A DNA stretch of 64,000 bases from Cryobacterium tepidiphilum (GTDB lineage Bacteria; Actinomycetota; Actinomycetes; Actinomycetales; Microbacteriaceae), in NCBI RefSeq assembly GCF_003716325.1, contig NZ_RDSR01000001.1, forward strand, positions 218,157 to 282,156, in the 5' to 3' direction. Shown here one piece after another: positions 43,283-51,272 of the stretch. A model generated the notes under the pieces. That model was given only the letters and a program-made list of their open reading frames with translations. It searched no databases and was not told where the DNA came from. Position 1 is the stretch's first letter. Every line of letters starts with the position of its first letter. The position numbers and the translations under genes were made by a program.

Positions 43283-44368
43283 ATGCAGAGCAGCACGACA
43301 GTCACCCCAGCGCGTCAACGAGCCGCTGTCATCCACGGCACGCGGGACCTGCGGGTCGACGCCCTCGCCGTCCCGACGCCCCAGGCGGGGGAGGCGCTCG
43401 TGCAGGTGCGCGCGGTCGGCATCTGCGGCTCCGACTTCGGCTACCTCAGCGGCGCCGCCAAGTACCCGGTGAAGGCCCCGTTCGTGCTGGGCCACGAGGC
43501 ATCCGGCGTCATTGCCGGGCTGGGCGAGCAGACAACGGATGCCGCCGGCAGCGCCACGCCGCTGGCCGTCGGCACCAGGGTCGCCCTGGTCCCGGGCTCG
43601 TCCTGCGGCGAGTGCGACTCCTGCCTGGCCGGCTGGGACAACCTCTGCCCGAACGTCACGTACCTCGGAAGCGCGGCCACCGACCCGCACGTGGACGGCG
43701 CCCTTCAGGAGTACCTGGTCGTTCCGGTCGGGCGCCTGATCGCGATCCCCGACTCTGTGAGCGACGCCGCGGCCGCCCTGCTCGAACCGCTCGCCGTGGC
43801 CGAGCACGCCGTGCGCCGGGGCCAGGTCTCCGCCGAGAACGTGCTCGTGGTCGGCGGCGGAGCGATCGGCCAGCTGCTCGCGCTCTGCGCCCGCGCCGCC
43901 GGCGCCGCCGAGGTTACCATCTGCGAGACACAGGAACGGCGCCGCCAGCTGGCGCTCGACCACGGCGCCGACCACGCCGTCGACCCCGCCGGCCTCGAGG
44001 CCCTCATGAACGACGGCGCCCACTACGACGTCGTCCTCGACGCCACCGGCAACCCCGCCGTCCTCGACCTCGGCATCCGGGCCACGACCCCCGGTGACGG
44101 CCGCCTCATCATCGTCGGCAACCTGCCCGCAGACACCGGCCTCCCCGCCGAAACCGTTCGACGGGCCGAGATCTGGGTGACGGCCACCTTCCGCTTCCCC
44201 GCCGGCCTCGACCGCGCCCTCGAGCTCGTCACGTCGGGCCTCGACATCGACTGGCTCGTGGAGCGCTCTGCCGACCTCGACGGACTCGACGAGGCGCTCG
44301 CGGCTGCGGCATCCGCTGACCCGCCCCTGAAGATCCAGGTCTCCCCGAACCCCGCACCAACTCCCTGA
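43283..44368 (+). CDS. Zinc-dependent alcohol dehydrogenase (idonate/sorbitol type)
   Basis: The 361-residue medium-chain dehydrogenase has catalytic zinc ligands in VGICGSDFGYL and LGHEASG, the structural zinc cysteines in SCGECDSCLAGWDNLC, and a Rossmann motif VVGGGAIGQL. The nearest well-known relatives are L-idonate 5-dehydrogenase and sorbitol dehydrogenase. As first gene of the ABC importer operon it may interconvert a keto-uronate and its aldonate. An ATG start at 43283; the solute-binding protein gene follows after 35 bp. Confidence 0.88.
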   Translation: MQSSTTVTPARQRAAVIHGTRDLRVDALAVPTPQAGEALVQVRAVGICGSDFGYLSGAAKYPVKAPFVLGHEASGVIAGLGEQTTDAAGSATPLAVGTRVALVPGSSCGECDSCLAGWDNLCPNVTYLGSAATDPHVDGALQEYLVVPVGRLIAIPDSVSDAAAALLEPLAVAEHAVRRGQVSAENVLVVGGGAIGQLLALCARAAGAAEVTICETQERRRQLALDHGADHAVDPAGLEALMNDGAHYDVVLDATGNPAVLDLGIRATTPGDGRLIIVGNLPADTGLPAETVRRAEIWVTATFRFPAGLDRALELVTSGLDIDWLVERSADLDGLDEALAAAASADPPLKIQVSPNPAPTP

Positions 44369-44403
44369 CCAGCACCATCCCCTCACAGGAAGGCACCAAC
44401 GCA

Positions 44404-45780
44404 ATGATCAAGAGACGACTGGTGGTAGCCACGGCGGCTGCCGTCACCATGCTCATTCCCCTCTCCGGCTGCAGCGCAGGCGGAGGACTCGGGGCGCAGA
44501 GCCCGGCACCCACTCGCACGTCCTCGGTGGACCCGGCGGTGGAGAAGGCCGCGAAGGACTTCAAGGGCACTTTCACGTACTGGACGGGCCTCACCTTCCC
44601 CGACGAGGGCAACAAGATCGAACAGCAGCAGATCGAGCAATGGGGCAAAGATCTGGGGATCGACGTCGAGGTCGTTGCCGTGAACCAGAACGACACGTCG
44701 AAGCGTGTCGCCGCCGCCCTGCAGTCCGGGTCGATGCCCGACGCCCTCACGGTCGGCTACGACCTCTCCAAGGTGATGGCCGCGAAGGACCAGCTCGCAC
44801 CCCTCGACGACAGCTACAAGGCCATCGGCGAGAAGCACCAGGGCTGGTTCGAGCCCATCGACAAGGCCACCACCGACCCGTCCTGGGGCGGGTCGGTCTA
44901 CGGCATCCCGCTCGGCTTCTTCGGCAACATCCTGTTCCAGCGCCAGGACCTGCTGAAGGCCAAGGGCATCACGGACGCCCCGAAGACCTGGGACGAGTTC
45001 GCGGATGACGCGGCCAAGATCACCAACGCCCCGAAAGTGTACGGTGCCGGGCTCGCCCTCAGCAATGTGCTCGACGGCAACCTGATGACCGCGGTCATGC
45101 AGTCCTTCGGCGGCCGCGTCGCGGACGACGCCGGACAGAAGTGCACGATCGACAGCCCGGAGACCGTGAAGTTCCTCGACTGGGTGAGCGGCCTGTACAA
45201 GAAGGGCGTCATCCCGCCGGACTCGGTCACCTGGGATGGCGCCGGTGACAACAACGCCTACCTCAGCGGCGCCGCCGGCTTCATCGTCAACACCGGCAGC
45301 GTGTACCTGTCGATGGCCGACCAGGACCCGGAGCTCGAGAAGAAGTCCGCGTATGGCACGCTCCCGAGCGGGCCGGCCATGACGGTCAACCCCGTGGACA
45401 TCCGCTACCGTGTCGTACCGTCGTCGACGGATGAGAACGGCAAGATCCTCGCACAGGACCTGTTCAAGGTGCTCGCCGAAGACGACTACAACAGCGAGTA
45501 CATGGCCAAGGCGACCTACGGGCCGGTGCTGAAGTCGCAGGCTTCGTACCCGATCTTCACCGACACGCCCGCCTACGCGGCGCTGCTGACCATCGCCCAG
45601 TCCGGTGGAACCCCGCCGGCGTTCCCCGACGTGGCCAACACCGCCTACTCGGAGTACCAGAACACCTTCTCCACGCCGCACATGATCCAGCGCGTGGTGA
45701 CGGACGGTCTCAGCTCGCAGAAAGCCGCCGCTGAGGCGCAGGTCAACTGCCAGAAGATCTACGACAAGTACACCAAGTGA
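44404..45780 (+). CDS. ABC transporter sugar-binding lipoprotein
   Basis: The 458-residue extracellular solute-binding protein (family 1) has a lipoprotein signal with lipobox LSGC (Cys23), then KGTFTYWTGLTFPDEGNK, AALQSGSMPDALTVGYD, YGIPLGFFGNILFQRQDLL and SGAAGFIVNTGS, all typical of carbohydrate-binding receptors. It would capture a uronate or short oligo-uronate at the cell surface and pass it to the two permeases that follow. No hydrolase for oligosaccharides is in the locus, which favours a monomer or disaccharide (inference). Confidence 0.88.
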   Translation: MIKRRLVVATAAAVTMLIPLSGCSAGGGLGAQSPAPTRTSSVDPAVEKAAKDFKGTFTYWTGLTFPDEGNKIEQQQIEQWGKDLGIDVEVVAVNQNDTSKRVAAALQSGSMPDALTVGYDLSKVMAAKDQLAPLDDSYKAIGEKHQGWFEPIDKATTDPSWGGSVYGIPLGFFGNILFQRQDLLKAKGITDAPKTWDEFADDAAKITNAPKVYGAGLALSNVLDGNLMTAVMQSFGGRVADDAGQKCTIDSPETVKFLDWVSGLYKKGVIPPDSVTWDGAGDNNAYLSGAAGFIVNTGSVYLSMADQDPELEKKSAYGTLPSGPAMTVNPVDIRYRVVPSSTDENGKILAQDLFKVLAEDDYNSEYMAKATYGPVLKSQASYPIFTDTPAYAALLTIAQSGGTPPAFPDVANTAYSEYQNTFSTPHMIQRVVTDGLSSQKAAAEAQVNCQKIYDKYTK

Positions 45781-45839
45781 CCAAGGCGGTCGGCGGGGCT
45801 TTCCCGGCCCCGCCGGCCCCTGAAACGAAAGCCCATGCC

Positions 45840-46784
45840 ATGACAAAGCCCGTCCTGACTGAAGCCCCGGTCATCCGTCGGCCGACCGCCGTGCGGCCCC
45901 GCACCAAGCGGCCCGCTGAGCCGCACAAGCCCGGCGAGCGCTCCCGCGTCGGGCTGTTCTTCGTCGCACCGCTGGTGCTGATTCTCCTCGCCCTCGTCGG
46001 TTTCCCCACCGTCGCGTCGCTCTGGTACAGCTTCACGAACGTCACCGTCGGGAGCCCCGGCACCTTCGTGGGCCTCGCGAACTACATCGCCCTGTTCGGC
46101 GACCAGGCCTTCATCGACGCCGTCAGCAACCTCGTGCTCATCATCGGGGTGAGCCTGCTGATCAAGTTCCTCCTCGGGCTCACCGTCGCGTCGCTGCTCA
46201 ACCGGCCCATGCGCGCCCGTGGCATCTGGCGGGCGATCGTCATTCTTCCGTGGGCGATGCCGGGCTTCGTCGCATTCATGGGCTGGAAGCTCATGTTCGA
46301 GTCCCGCGCCGGCGCCCTGAACCAGGTGCTCGGCTGGTTCCATCTCCACGTCGACTTCCTCGCGTCGCCGGAGCTGGCCCGCATGTCGGTGGTCATGGCC
46401 ACCGTCTGGCGCGGATTCCCGTTCTGGGTGATCGGCATCCTCGCGGCGATGCAGACCATTCCCAAGGAGCTCTATGAGGCAGCCGAGATGGACGGCGCCG
46501 GCCCCTGGCGTCGCTTCACCAACATCACCTGGCCCGGCATCCGTGCCACCGTCAGCGTCGTCGCCGTGCTGTCGGCCATCTGGACGACCAACGGATTCGA
46601 GAACGTCTGGCTCATCACGCAGGGCGGCCCGTCCAGCGCCACGATGACCTTCCCGGTGCTCTCGTACCTCGACCTCACCAACTTCCAACTGGGCTCGGCA
46701 TCCGCTGCGGCGATGATCACCCTGCCCCTCTTCGTGCTCCTGATCCTCTGGCTCGGACGCACGGGCGGAAAGGAATACAAATGA
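45840..46784 (+). CDS. Sugar ABC transporter permease (MalF type)
   Basis: The 314-residue protein has six membrane helices; the first follows a basic 35-residue cytoplasmic N-terminus (VGLFFVAPLVLILLALVGF). The EAA loop that contacts the ATPase reads EAAEMDGAGPWRRFTNITWP near residue 216. An alternative GTG start at 45777 would add 21 residues; the ATG at 45840 is preferred. Its stop overlaps the start of the partner permease by ATGA. Confidence 0.87.
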   Translation: MTKPVLTEAPVIRRPTAVRPRTKRPAEPHKPGERSRVGLFFVAPLVLILLALVGFPTVASLWYSFTNVTVGSPGTFVGLANYIALFGDQAFIDAVSNLVLIIGVSLLIKFLLGLTVASLLNRPMRARGIWRAIVILPWAMPGFVAFMGWKLMFESRAGALNQVLGWFHLHVDFLASPELARMSVVMATVWRGFPFWVIGILAAMQTIPKELYEAAEMDGAGPWRRFTNITWPGIRATVSVVAVLSAIWTTNGFENVWLITQGGPSSATMTFPVLSYLDLTNFQLGSASAAAMITLPLFVLLILWLGRTGGKEYK

Positions 46785-47602
46785 CCCGCGGATACAACCC
46801 CTGGGTGACCCGGGTCGGGCTGCTGCTCATGACCATCCTGGTCGGCTTCCCGGTGTACTTCATGGTGACGGTGTCGCTGAAGCAGCCGCGGGACATCTAC
46901 CGGGAGCCGTCGCTGCTGCCCAGCAACGCGACGCTGGACAACTACGTGCAGCTGTTCCAGGCCGGCTTCATGCAGAACGTGCTGAACAGCTTCTGGGTCG
47001 CGGCGGGCACCACCGTCATCTCCCTCATCCTCGGCGTCCTCGCCGCCTACGCGATCGTGCGCTTGCGGTTCCCCGGGCAGGCGGCCGTGAGCAAGCTCAT
47101 CCTGATGAGCTACCTCACCCCGCTGATCCTGCTGTTCATCCCGCTGTCCGTGGTGATCCAGCAGCTGAACCTCGGCGACTCGCTGCTCGGCATCGGCATC
47201 GTGTACCTGGCGTTCACCGTGCCGCTGTCGGCCTGGTTCCTGCTCGGCTTCTTCCGGGGCTTGAGCCCCGAGATGGAGGAGGCGGCGTTCCTCGACGGCG
47301 CGGACCTGCGGCAGACCCTGCAGCACATCGTCATCCCGGTCTCGGCGCCCGGCATCGCCACGGCCGCGATCCTCACCTTCACCATGGCGTGGAGCGAGCT
47401 GTTCCTCGCGCTGGTGTTCCTCACCTCGCCCGGCACGCAGACGATCCCGGTGGCGCTGCAGAACATCATCAAGGGTGACGTGCAGAACTACGGCCTCGTC
47501 ATGGCCGGGGCGATCGTCGCCACCATCCCCGTGCTCATCCTCTACTACCTGACCCAGCGCTGGGTGGTCCAGGGCGTGGCCGCCGGCGCCACGAAGGGCT
47601 GA
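46781..47602 (+). CDS. Carbohydrate ABC transporter permease (MalG type)
   Basis: The 273-residue protein has six membrane helices and the EAA loop EEAAFLDGADLRQTLQHIVI near residue 168, with the MalG-type PLSAWFLLGFFRGL segment. It is co-translated with the first permease. No ATPase gene follows; in actinobacteria such importers are usually energised by a shared MsiK-type ATPase encoded elsewhere. Downstream come a tandem repeat, a strong hairpin and several palindromic elements. Confidence 0.87.
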   Translation: MTRGYNPWVTRVGLLLMTILVGFPVYFMVTVSLKQPRDIYREPSLLPSNATLDNYVQLFQAGFMQNVLNSFWVAAGTTVISLILGVLAAYAIVRLRFPGQAAVSKLILMSYLTPLILLFIPLSVVIQQLNLGDSLLGIGIVYLAFTVPLSAWFLLGFFRGLSPEMEEAAFLDGADLRQTLQHIVIPVSAPGIATAAILTFTMAWSELFLALVFLTSPGTQTIPVALQNIIKGDVQNYGLVMAGAIVATIPVLILYYLTQRWVVQGVAAGATKG

Positions 47603-47606
47603 GCGG

Positions 47607-47670
47607 GCCGCTGACCCGCTGACCCGCTGACCTGCTGGCCCGCTGGCCCGCTGGCCCGCTGGCCCGCTGA
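47607..47670. repeat. Octanucleotide tandem repeat, eight units
   Basis: Eight consecutive 8-bp units with consensus CCCGCTGR (GCCGCTGA, CCCGCTGA x2, CCTGCTGG, CCCGCTGG x3, CCCGCTGA) begin 5 bp after the permease stop. An in-frame read-through is not needed; it is non-coding as far as I can see. Confidence 0.85.
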
Positions 47671-47672
47671 CC

Positions 47673-47713
47673 CGAGCGCCGGCATCCGTTGCCTCGACGG
47701 ATGCCGGCGCTCG
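47673..47713 (+). terminator. Strong hairpin terminator of the ABC operon
   Basis: A perfect 17-bp stem CGAGCGCCGGCATCCGT / ACGGATGCCGGCGCTCG with loop TGCCTCG. There is no clear T-run, as is common in actinobacteria. Confidence 0.8.
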
Positions 47714-47733
47714 TCTCGTTGCCGGTGCCCCAC

Positions 47734-47826
47734 GCATAACTCCTTCAATTCGTGCGCGGTCGCACACTCCCACCGCGGAATTCCGCGGTTGGGAAGGCGG
47801 AACGGAGCAGATCGAAGGAGTTATGC
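47734..47826. repeat. Family B inverted-repeat element, copy 2
   Basis: Perfect 13-bp arms GCATAACTCCTTC (47734-47746) and GAAGGAGTTATGC (47814-47826); the interior holds the palindrome CCGCGGAATTCCGCGG (47775-47790 region). Confidence 0.85.
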
Positions 47827-47899
47827 ACGGGAGAGGGGGTGGCATTCCGCTGTTTGGGCGACGGATGTCGGTGCTCGCGACGTGCCCAGCGGCATTCGT

Positions 47900-47987
47900 T
47901 GTCCTGAAAACAGGATGCGGCCGTGCCAGAGGCGCGTTTTGTCCTGCTTTGGGCGCAGATGGGTCGATTCCTCCTGTTCTCGCGACA
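47900..47987. repeat. Family C inverted-repeat element
   Basis: Arms TGTCCTGAAAACAGGA (47900-47915) and TCCTGTTCTCGCGACA (47972-47987) pair at 13 of 16 positions. The right end recurs, inverted, at 4731-4751, and a related hairpin is at 5147-5201. Confidence 0.65.
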
Positions 47988-48083
47988 GGCGGCCCGTACG
48001 CAAGCGATCCGGGCACTCGTAGAGTTCCGGCTCGGGTCAGCGGCTGGCGGCGCTCGGGTCATCCTCCTGCTCCCGCCCGCCCC

Positions 48084-48180
48084 GTGCATAACTCCTTCAA
48101 TTCGTGCACCGTCGCTGACTCCCACTGCGGAATTCTGCGGCTTGGATGGCCTACCGGCACACATCGAAGGAGTTATGCAC
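48084..48180. repeat. Family B inverted-repeat element, copy 3
   Basis: Perfect 15-bp arms GTGCATAACTCCTTC (48084-48098) and GAAGGAGTTATGCAC (48166-48180); interior GCGGAATTCTGCGG corresponds to that of copy 2. Copies 2 and 3 share AATTCGTGC next to the left arm. Confidence 0.85.
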
Positions 48181-48231
48181 GCGAGGGCGGCATCCGCTGT
48201 TTGCGACGCCTGTGCGTGCCGGGTGCCCGCC

Positions 48232-48327
48232 GCACGTAACTCCGGAGATCCGCGCGGACCATTCTCGGCCGGCCCGAACTCACGGCGCTCTGGACGCAGC
48301 GGGCGAGAAATCTCCGGAGTTACGTGC
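48232..48327. repeat. Family A inverted-repeat element, copy 4 (longest arms)
   Basis: Perfect 18-bp arms GCACGTAACTCCGGAGAT (48232-48249) and ATCTCCGGAGTTACGTGC (48310-48327). Outside the TAACTCCGGA core the arm begins GCACG rather than GC, closer to family B outer ends. Confidence 0.85.
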
Positions 48328-48350
48328 GGGAGGCGGGAGAGACCAAGCGA

Positions 48351-48374
48351 CCCCGGCGCTCGTGAGTGCCGGGG
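48351..48374 (-). terminator. Terminator of the manD operon
   Basis: Hairpin CCCCGGCGCTC / GTGCCGGGG-type (10 of 11 paired), 23 bp beyond the manD stop. Confidence 0.65.
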
Positions 48375-48396
48375 CCGTCAGATCAGCGGATGCCGC

Positions 48397-49629
48397 TCAC
48401 CAGTCGTGCATGCTGCCGTCGCGCTGCAGGCGGTTGACCGGCAGGTACGCGGGCGTGTACTCGTAGCTGTTCGCGAGCTCCTCGTCGTACTCGACCCCGA
48501 GGCCCGGGTTGTCGCCCGGGTGCAGCAGGCCGTTCTCGAACGTGTAGCTCGTCTTGAACACCTCGAGCGTCTCGGGGGAGTGCTTCATGTACTCCTGGAT
48601 GCCGAAGTTGTGGATCGCCATGTCCAGGTGCAGCGCGGCGGCCTGGCCCACCGGCGAGATGTCCGTCGGCCCGTGGAAGCCGGACTTGATCTGGTAGATC
48701 GCCGCGAAGTCCATGATCTTCTTCAGCGCGCTGATGCCGCCGGTGTGGGTGACGGCGCTCCGCACGTAGTCGATCAGCTGCTCGGTGATGAGCGTCTGGT
48801 AGTCGTAGACGGTGTTGAAGATCTCGCCGATCGCGAGAGGCGTCGTCGTCTGCGAGCGCACCCGGCGCAGGCTCTCCTGGTTCTCGCCGGGCGTGCAGTC
48901 CTCCAGCCAGAACAGCCGGTACGGCTCCAGCGCCTTGCCGAGCGTGGCCGCCTCGTTGGGCGTCAGGCGGTGGTGGCCGTCGTGCAGCAGCGGCAGGCCG
49001 TAGCCGAACTCCTCGCGCACCGCCTTGAACACCGTGGGGATGTGCTCGATGTACGCGGCGCTGTCCCAGGCCTCTTCGGTCGGCACGGCGGTGCGCTTGG
49101 CGGGTTCGTAGTCGTAGCGCTCGCCGGGCTTCTGGTTGGTGGCGACGCCGTACACCTGGCCGAGGCCGGGCACCGAGGTCTGCACGCGAATGGCCTTGAA
49201 GCCCTGGTCGAGGTGATTCTGGATCGACGTGAACAGCGACGGCAGGTCAGAACCGGATGCGTGCCCGTACGCGAGCGCGCCGGTTCGACTCGCGCCGCCC
49301 AGCAGCTGGTACACCGGCTGCCCGGTGACCTTGCCCTTGATGTCCCACAGCGCGACATCCACTGCGGCAATGGCCGCCATGGTGACCGGCCCGCGCCGCC
49401 AGTAGGCGCCCCGGTACAGGTACTGCCAGGTGTCCTCGATGTTCTGCGGGTCGCGGCCGATCAGGAGCGGCACGATGTGCTCCTTGAGGTACGCCGCGAC
49501 CGCGAGCTCGCGGCCGTTGAGGGTGGCGTCGCCGAGGCCGGTCACGCCGTCGGAAGTCGTGACCTTCAGGGTGACGAAATTGCGGCCGGGGCTCGTCACC
49601 AGGACGTCAACGCGTTCGATCGTGCTCAT
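48397..49629 (-). CDS. manD: D-mannonate dehydratase (ManD, enolase superfamily)
   Basis: This enzyme dehydrates D-mannonate to 2-keto-3-deoxygluconate. The 410-residue protein has the enolase-superfamily capping domain (1-120, with [20 protein letters not shown]) and barrel with HDGHHRL, WLEDCTP and the GEIFNTVYD segment; the [19 protein letters not shown] ending is characteristic of ManD. It replaces the unrelated UxuA dehydratase of enteric bacteria. The start MSTIERVDV follows GAAGGAA by 6 bp. It is 35 bp downstream of uxaC in the same operon. Confidence 0.92.
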   Translation of the reverse strand: MSTIERVDVLVTSPGRNFVTLKVTTSDGVTGLGDATLNGRELAVAAYLKEHIVPLLIGRDPQNIEDTWQYLYRGAYWRRGPVTMAAIAAVDVALWDIKGKVTGQPVYQLLGGASRTGALAYGHASGSDLPSLFTSIQNHLDQGFKAIRVQTSVPGLGQVYGVATNQKPGERYDYEPAKRTAVPTEEAWDSAAYIEHIPTVFKAVREEFGYGLPLLHDGHHRLTPNEAATLGKALEPYRLFWLEDCTPGENQESLRRVRSQTTTPLAIGEIFNTVYDYQTLITEQLIDYVRSAVTHTGGISALKKIMDFAAIYQIKSGFHGPTDISPVGQAAALHLDMAIHNFGIQEYMKHSPETLEVFKTSYTFENGLLHPGDNPGLGVEYDEELANSYEYTPAYLPVNRLQRDGSMHDW

Positions 49630-49664
49630 TGGGGGTTCCTTCTTCTCGAGGGGGTGCGGCACCG

Positions 49665-51095
49665 CTACTGCTGCGGGCGGCGGGCGTACGACGCCTTCGG
49701 CAGGTTGTAGGCCAGGTCGACGGCGGTCTCGGTGGCCTCGTCGATGGTGAGCCGGTGCTCGGCGACGAGCTTGGCGAGGTAGCCGGCGTCCACGCGGCGG
49801 GCCAGGTCGTGCCGGGCCGGGATGGAGGCGAACGCGCGGGTGTCGTCGACGAATCCGCTGGTGTTGTAGAAGCCCGCCGTCTCAGTGGTGAGCTCGCGGA
49901 ACCGGGCCATGCCGTCGGCGGAGTCGAGGAACCACCAGGGTGCCCCGAGCTTCACCGACGGGTAGACCCCGGCGATGGGCGCGAGCTCCCGCGAGTACAC
50001 CGTCTCGTCGATGGTGAACAGGATCAGCCGGAACCGCGGGTCGAGCCCGAACGCGTTCAGGAGCGGGGCGAGCGAGCGGGTGAACTCGACGGCCTCGGGG
50101 ATGTCGAAGCCGTTGTCGGGCCCGTACGCCTGGAACACCGCGTCGGCGTGGTCGCGCCCGACGCCGGGGTGCAGCTGCATGACCAGGCCGTCCTCCGTCG
50201 ACATGCGGGCGCTCTCGAACAGCATGTTCCCCGCGAACGCCTCGCCGGTGGCCGCGTCGACCGGGCGGGTGAGCGCCTGCTGGAAGATGCGCTCCGCGTC
50301 GGCGGCGTCGAGCGGCGTCGTGTTCGCCGTGCGGTGCCCGTGGTCGGTGGCGAGGCCGCCGGCGGCCACGAAGGCGAAGCGCCGCTCCTGGACCGCCTCG
50401 AGGAAGCTCCGGTAGTCGGTCACGTCGACGCTGCTGCGGGCCGAGAGCGCGGCGATGGCGCCCCGCCATCCGCTGCGGTGCGGGTAGAAGAGCGCGTCGG
50501 GGCGGAAGGTGGGGATCACCCGGTCGCCCCACCCCTCGGCCGCGAGCGCCCGGTGGTCGGCGAGGTCGGCATCCGGTGCGTCGGTCGTCGACAGCACCTC
50601 GATGTTGAACCGGTCGAACAGCTCACGGATGCGGAATTGCGGTTTCGCGAGCGTCGCCGTCAGCTGGTCGTAGATCGCGTCGGCGGTCTCGGCGGAGGGC
50701 TCCTCGGTCACCCCGAAGATCTCCACCAGCTCGTGCTCGATCCAGTAGCGCGTTGGCGTGCCGCGGAACAGCTTCCAGTTCTCGGCGAACCGCCGCCAGA
50801 TCAGGCGGTGGTCGGCCTCGAACGGCGCGTTTGGTTCGAGCGGGCGCACGCCGAGGTCGCTGTTGCGGTACCCCTGCGACACGAGCATGCGCACGAGGTA
50901 GTGGTCGGGGATGATGAACAGTTCGGCCGGGTCGCCGAACGGGTCGTTGCGCCGGATGGCGCCGACGTCGATGTGGCCGTGCATCGAGATGACGGGGAGA
51001 TCGGCGGTGGCGGCGTAGACCTCCCGGGCGATGGCGCGCTGGCCGGGTTCTGCCGGCAGGGCCCGGTCAGGATGAAGTGCCCACGGTTGCGCCAT
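49665..51095 (-). CDS. uxaC: Glucuronate/galacturonate isomerase
   Basis: UxaC isomerises D-glucuronate to D-fructuronate and D-galacturonate to D-tagaturonate, the entry step of the locus. The 476-residue amidohydrolase-superfamily protein has [12 protein letters not shown] near residue 34, [50 protein letters not shown] and [13 protein letters not shown]. The start follows a strong CAGGAGG ribosome site. It is the first gene of the uxaC-manD operon; an AACAAA...TTTGTT inverted repeat lies just upstream. Confidence 0.93.
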   Translation of the reverse strand: MAQPWALHPDRALPAEPGQRAIAREVYAATADLPVISMHGHIDVGAIRRNDPFGDPAELFIIPDHYLVRMLVSQGYRNSDLGVRPLEPNAPFEADHRLIWRRFAENWKLFRGTPTRYWIEHELVEIFGVTEEPSAETADAIYDQLTATLAKPQFRIRELFDRFNIEVLSTTDAPDADLADHRALAAEGWGDRVIPTFRPDALFYPHRSGWRGAIAALSARSSVDVTDYRSFLEAVQERRFAFVAAGGLATDHGHRTANTTPLDAADAERIFQQALTRPVDAATGEAFAGNMLFESARMSTEDGLVMQLHPGVGRDHADAVFQAYGPDNGFDIPEAVEFTRSLAPLLNAFGLDPRFRLILFTIDETVYSRELAPIAGVYPSVKLGAPWWFLDSADGMARFRELTTETAGFYNTSGFVDDTRAFASIPARHDLARRVDAGYLAKLVAEHRLTIDEATETAVDLAYNLPKASYARRPQQ

Positions 51096-51112
51096 TGCTG
51101 CCTCCTGGATGA

Positions 51113-51131
51113 AACAAAAGAATCGTTTGTT
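51113..51131. promoter_or_regulatory. Operator-like repeat upstream of uxaC
   Basis: AACAAA (51113-51118) and TTTGTT (51126-51131) are perfect 6-bp arms around 7 bases, and the right half contains AATCGTTT, the AANCGNTT core of LacI-family sites. It is 18 bp upstream of the uxaC start. Confidence 0.4.
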
Positions 51132-51272
51132 GCACTGCGGCTCGCGCGTGCTTTCCAACTATATCCGCGTCACTTGGCGGAATGCGAGCCCTTCTGTCGC
51201 ATCCCTTCCCCGGAGGCAGGGGAAGGCGAGCGCGGAGGGAGTGCAAACCTTTGCATCCCCCTCCCGCGCCAC

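Noticed and set aside
47603..48396. A CRISPR-like array, because several similar repeats are close together.
   Set aside because: Repeats are inverted pairs with different families interleaved. There are no regular spacers between identical direct repeats and no cas genes.
48142..49710. Long plus-strand open frames across the manD gene.
   Set aside because: They are antisense to a clearly recognised ManD protein and have no domain similarity of their own.
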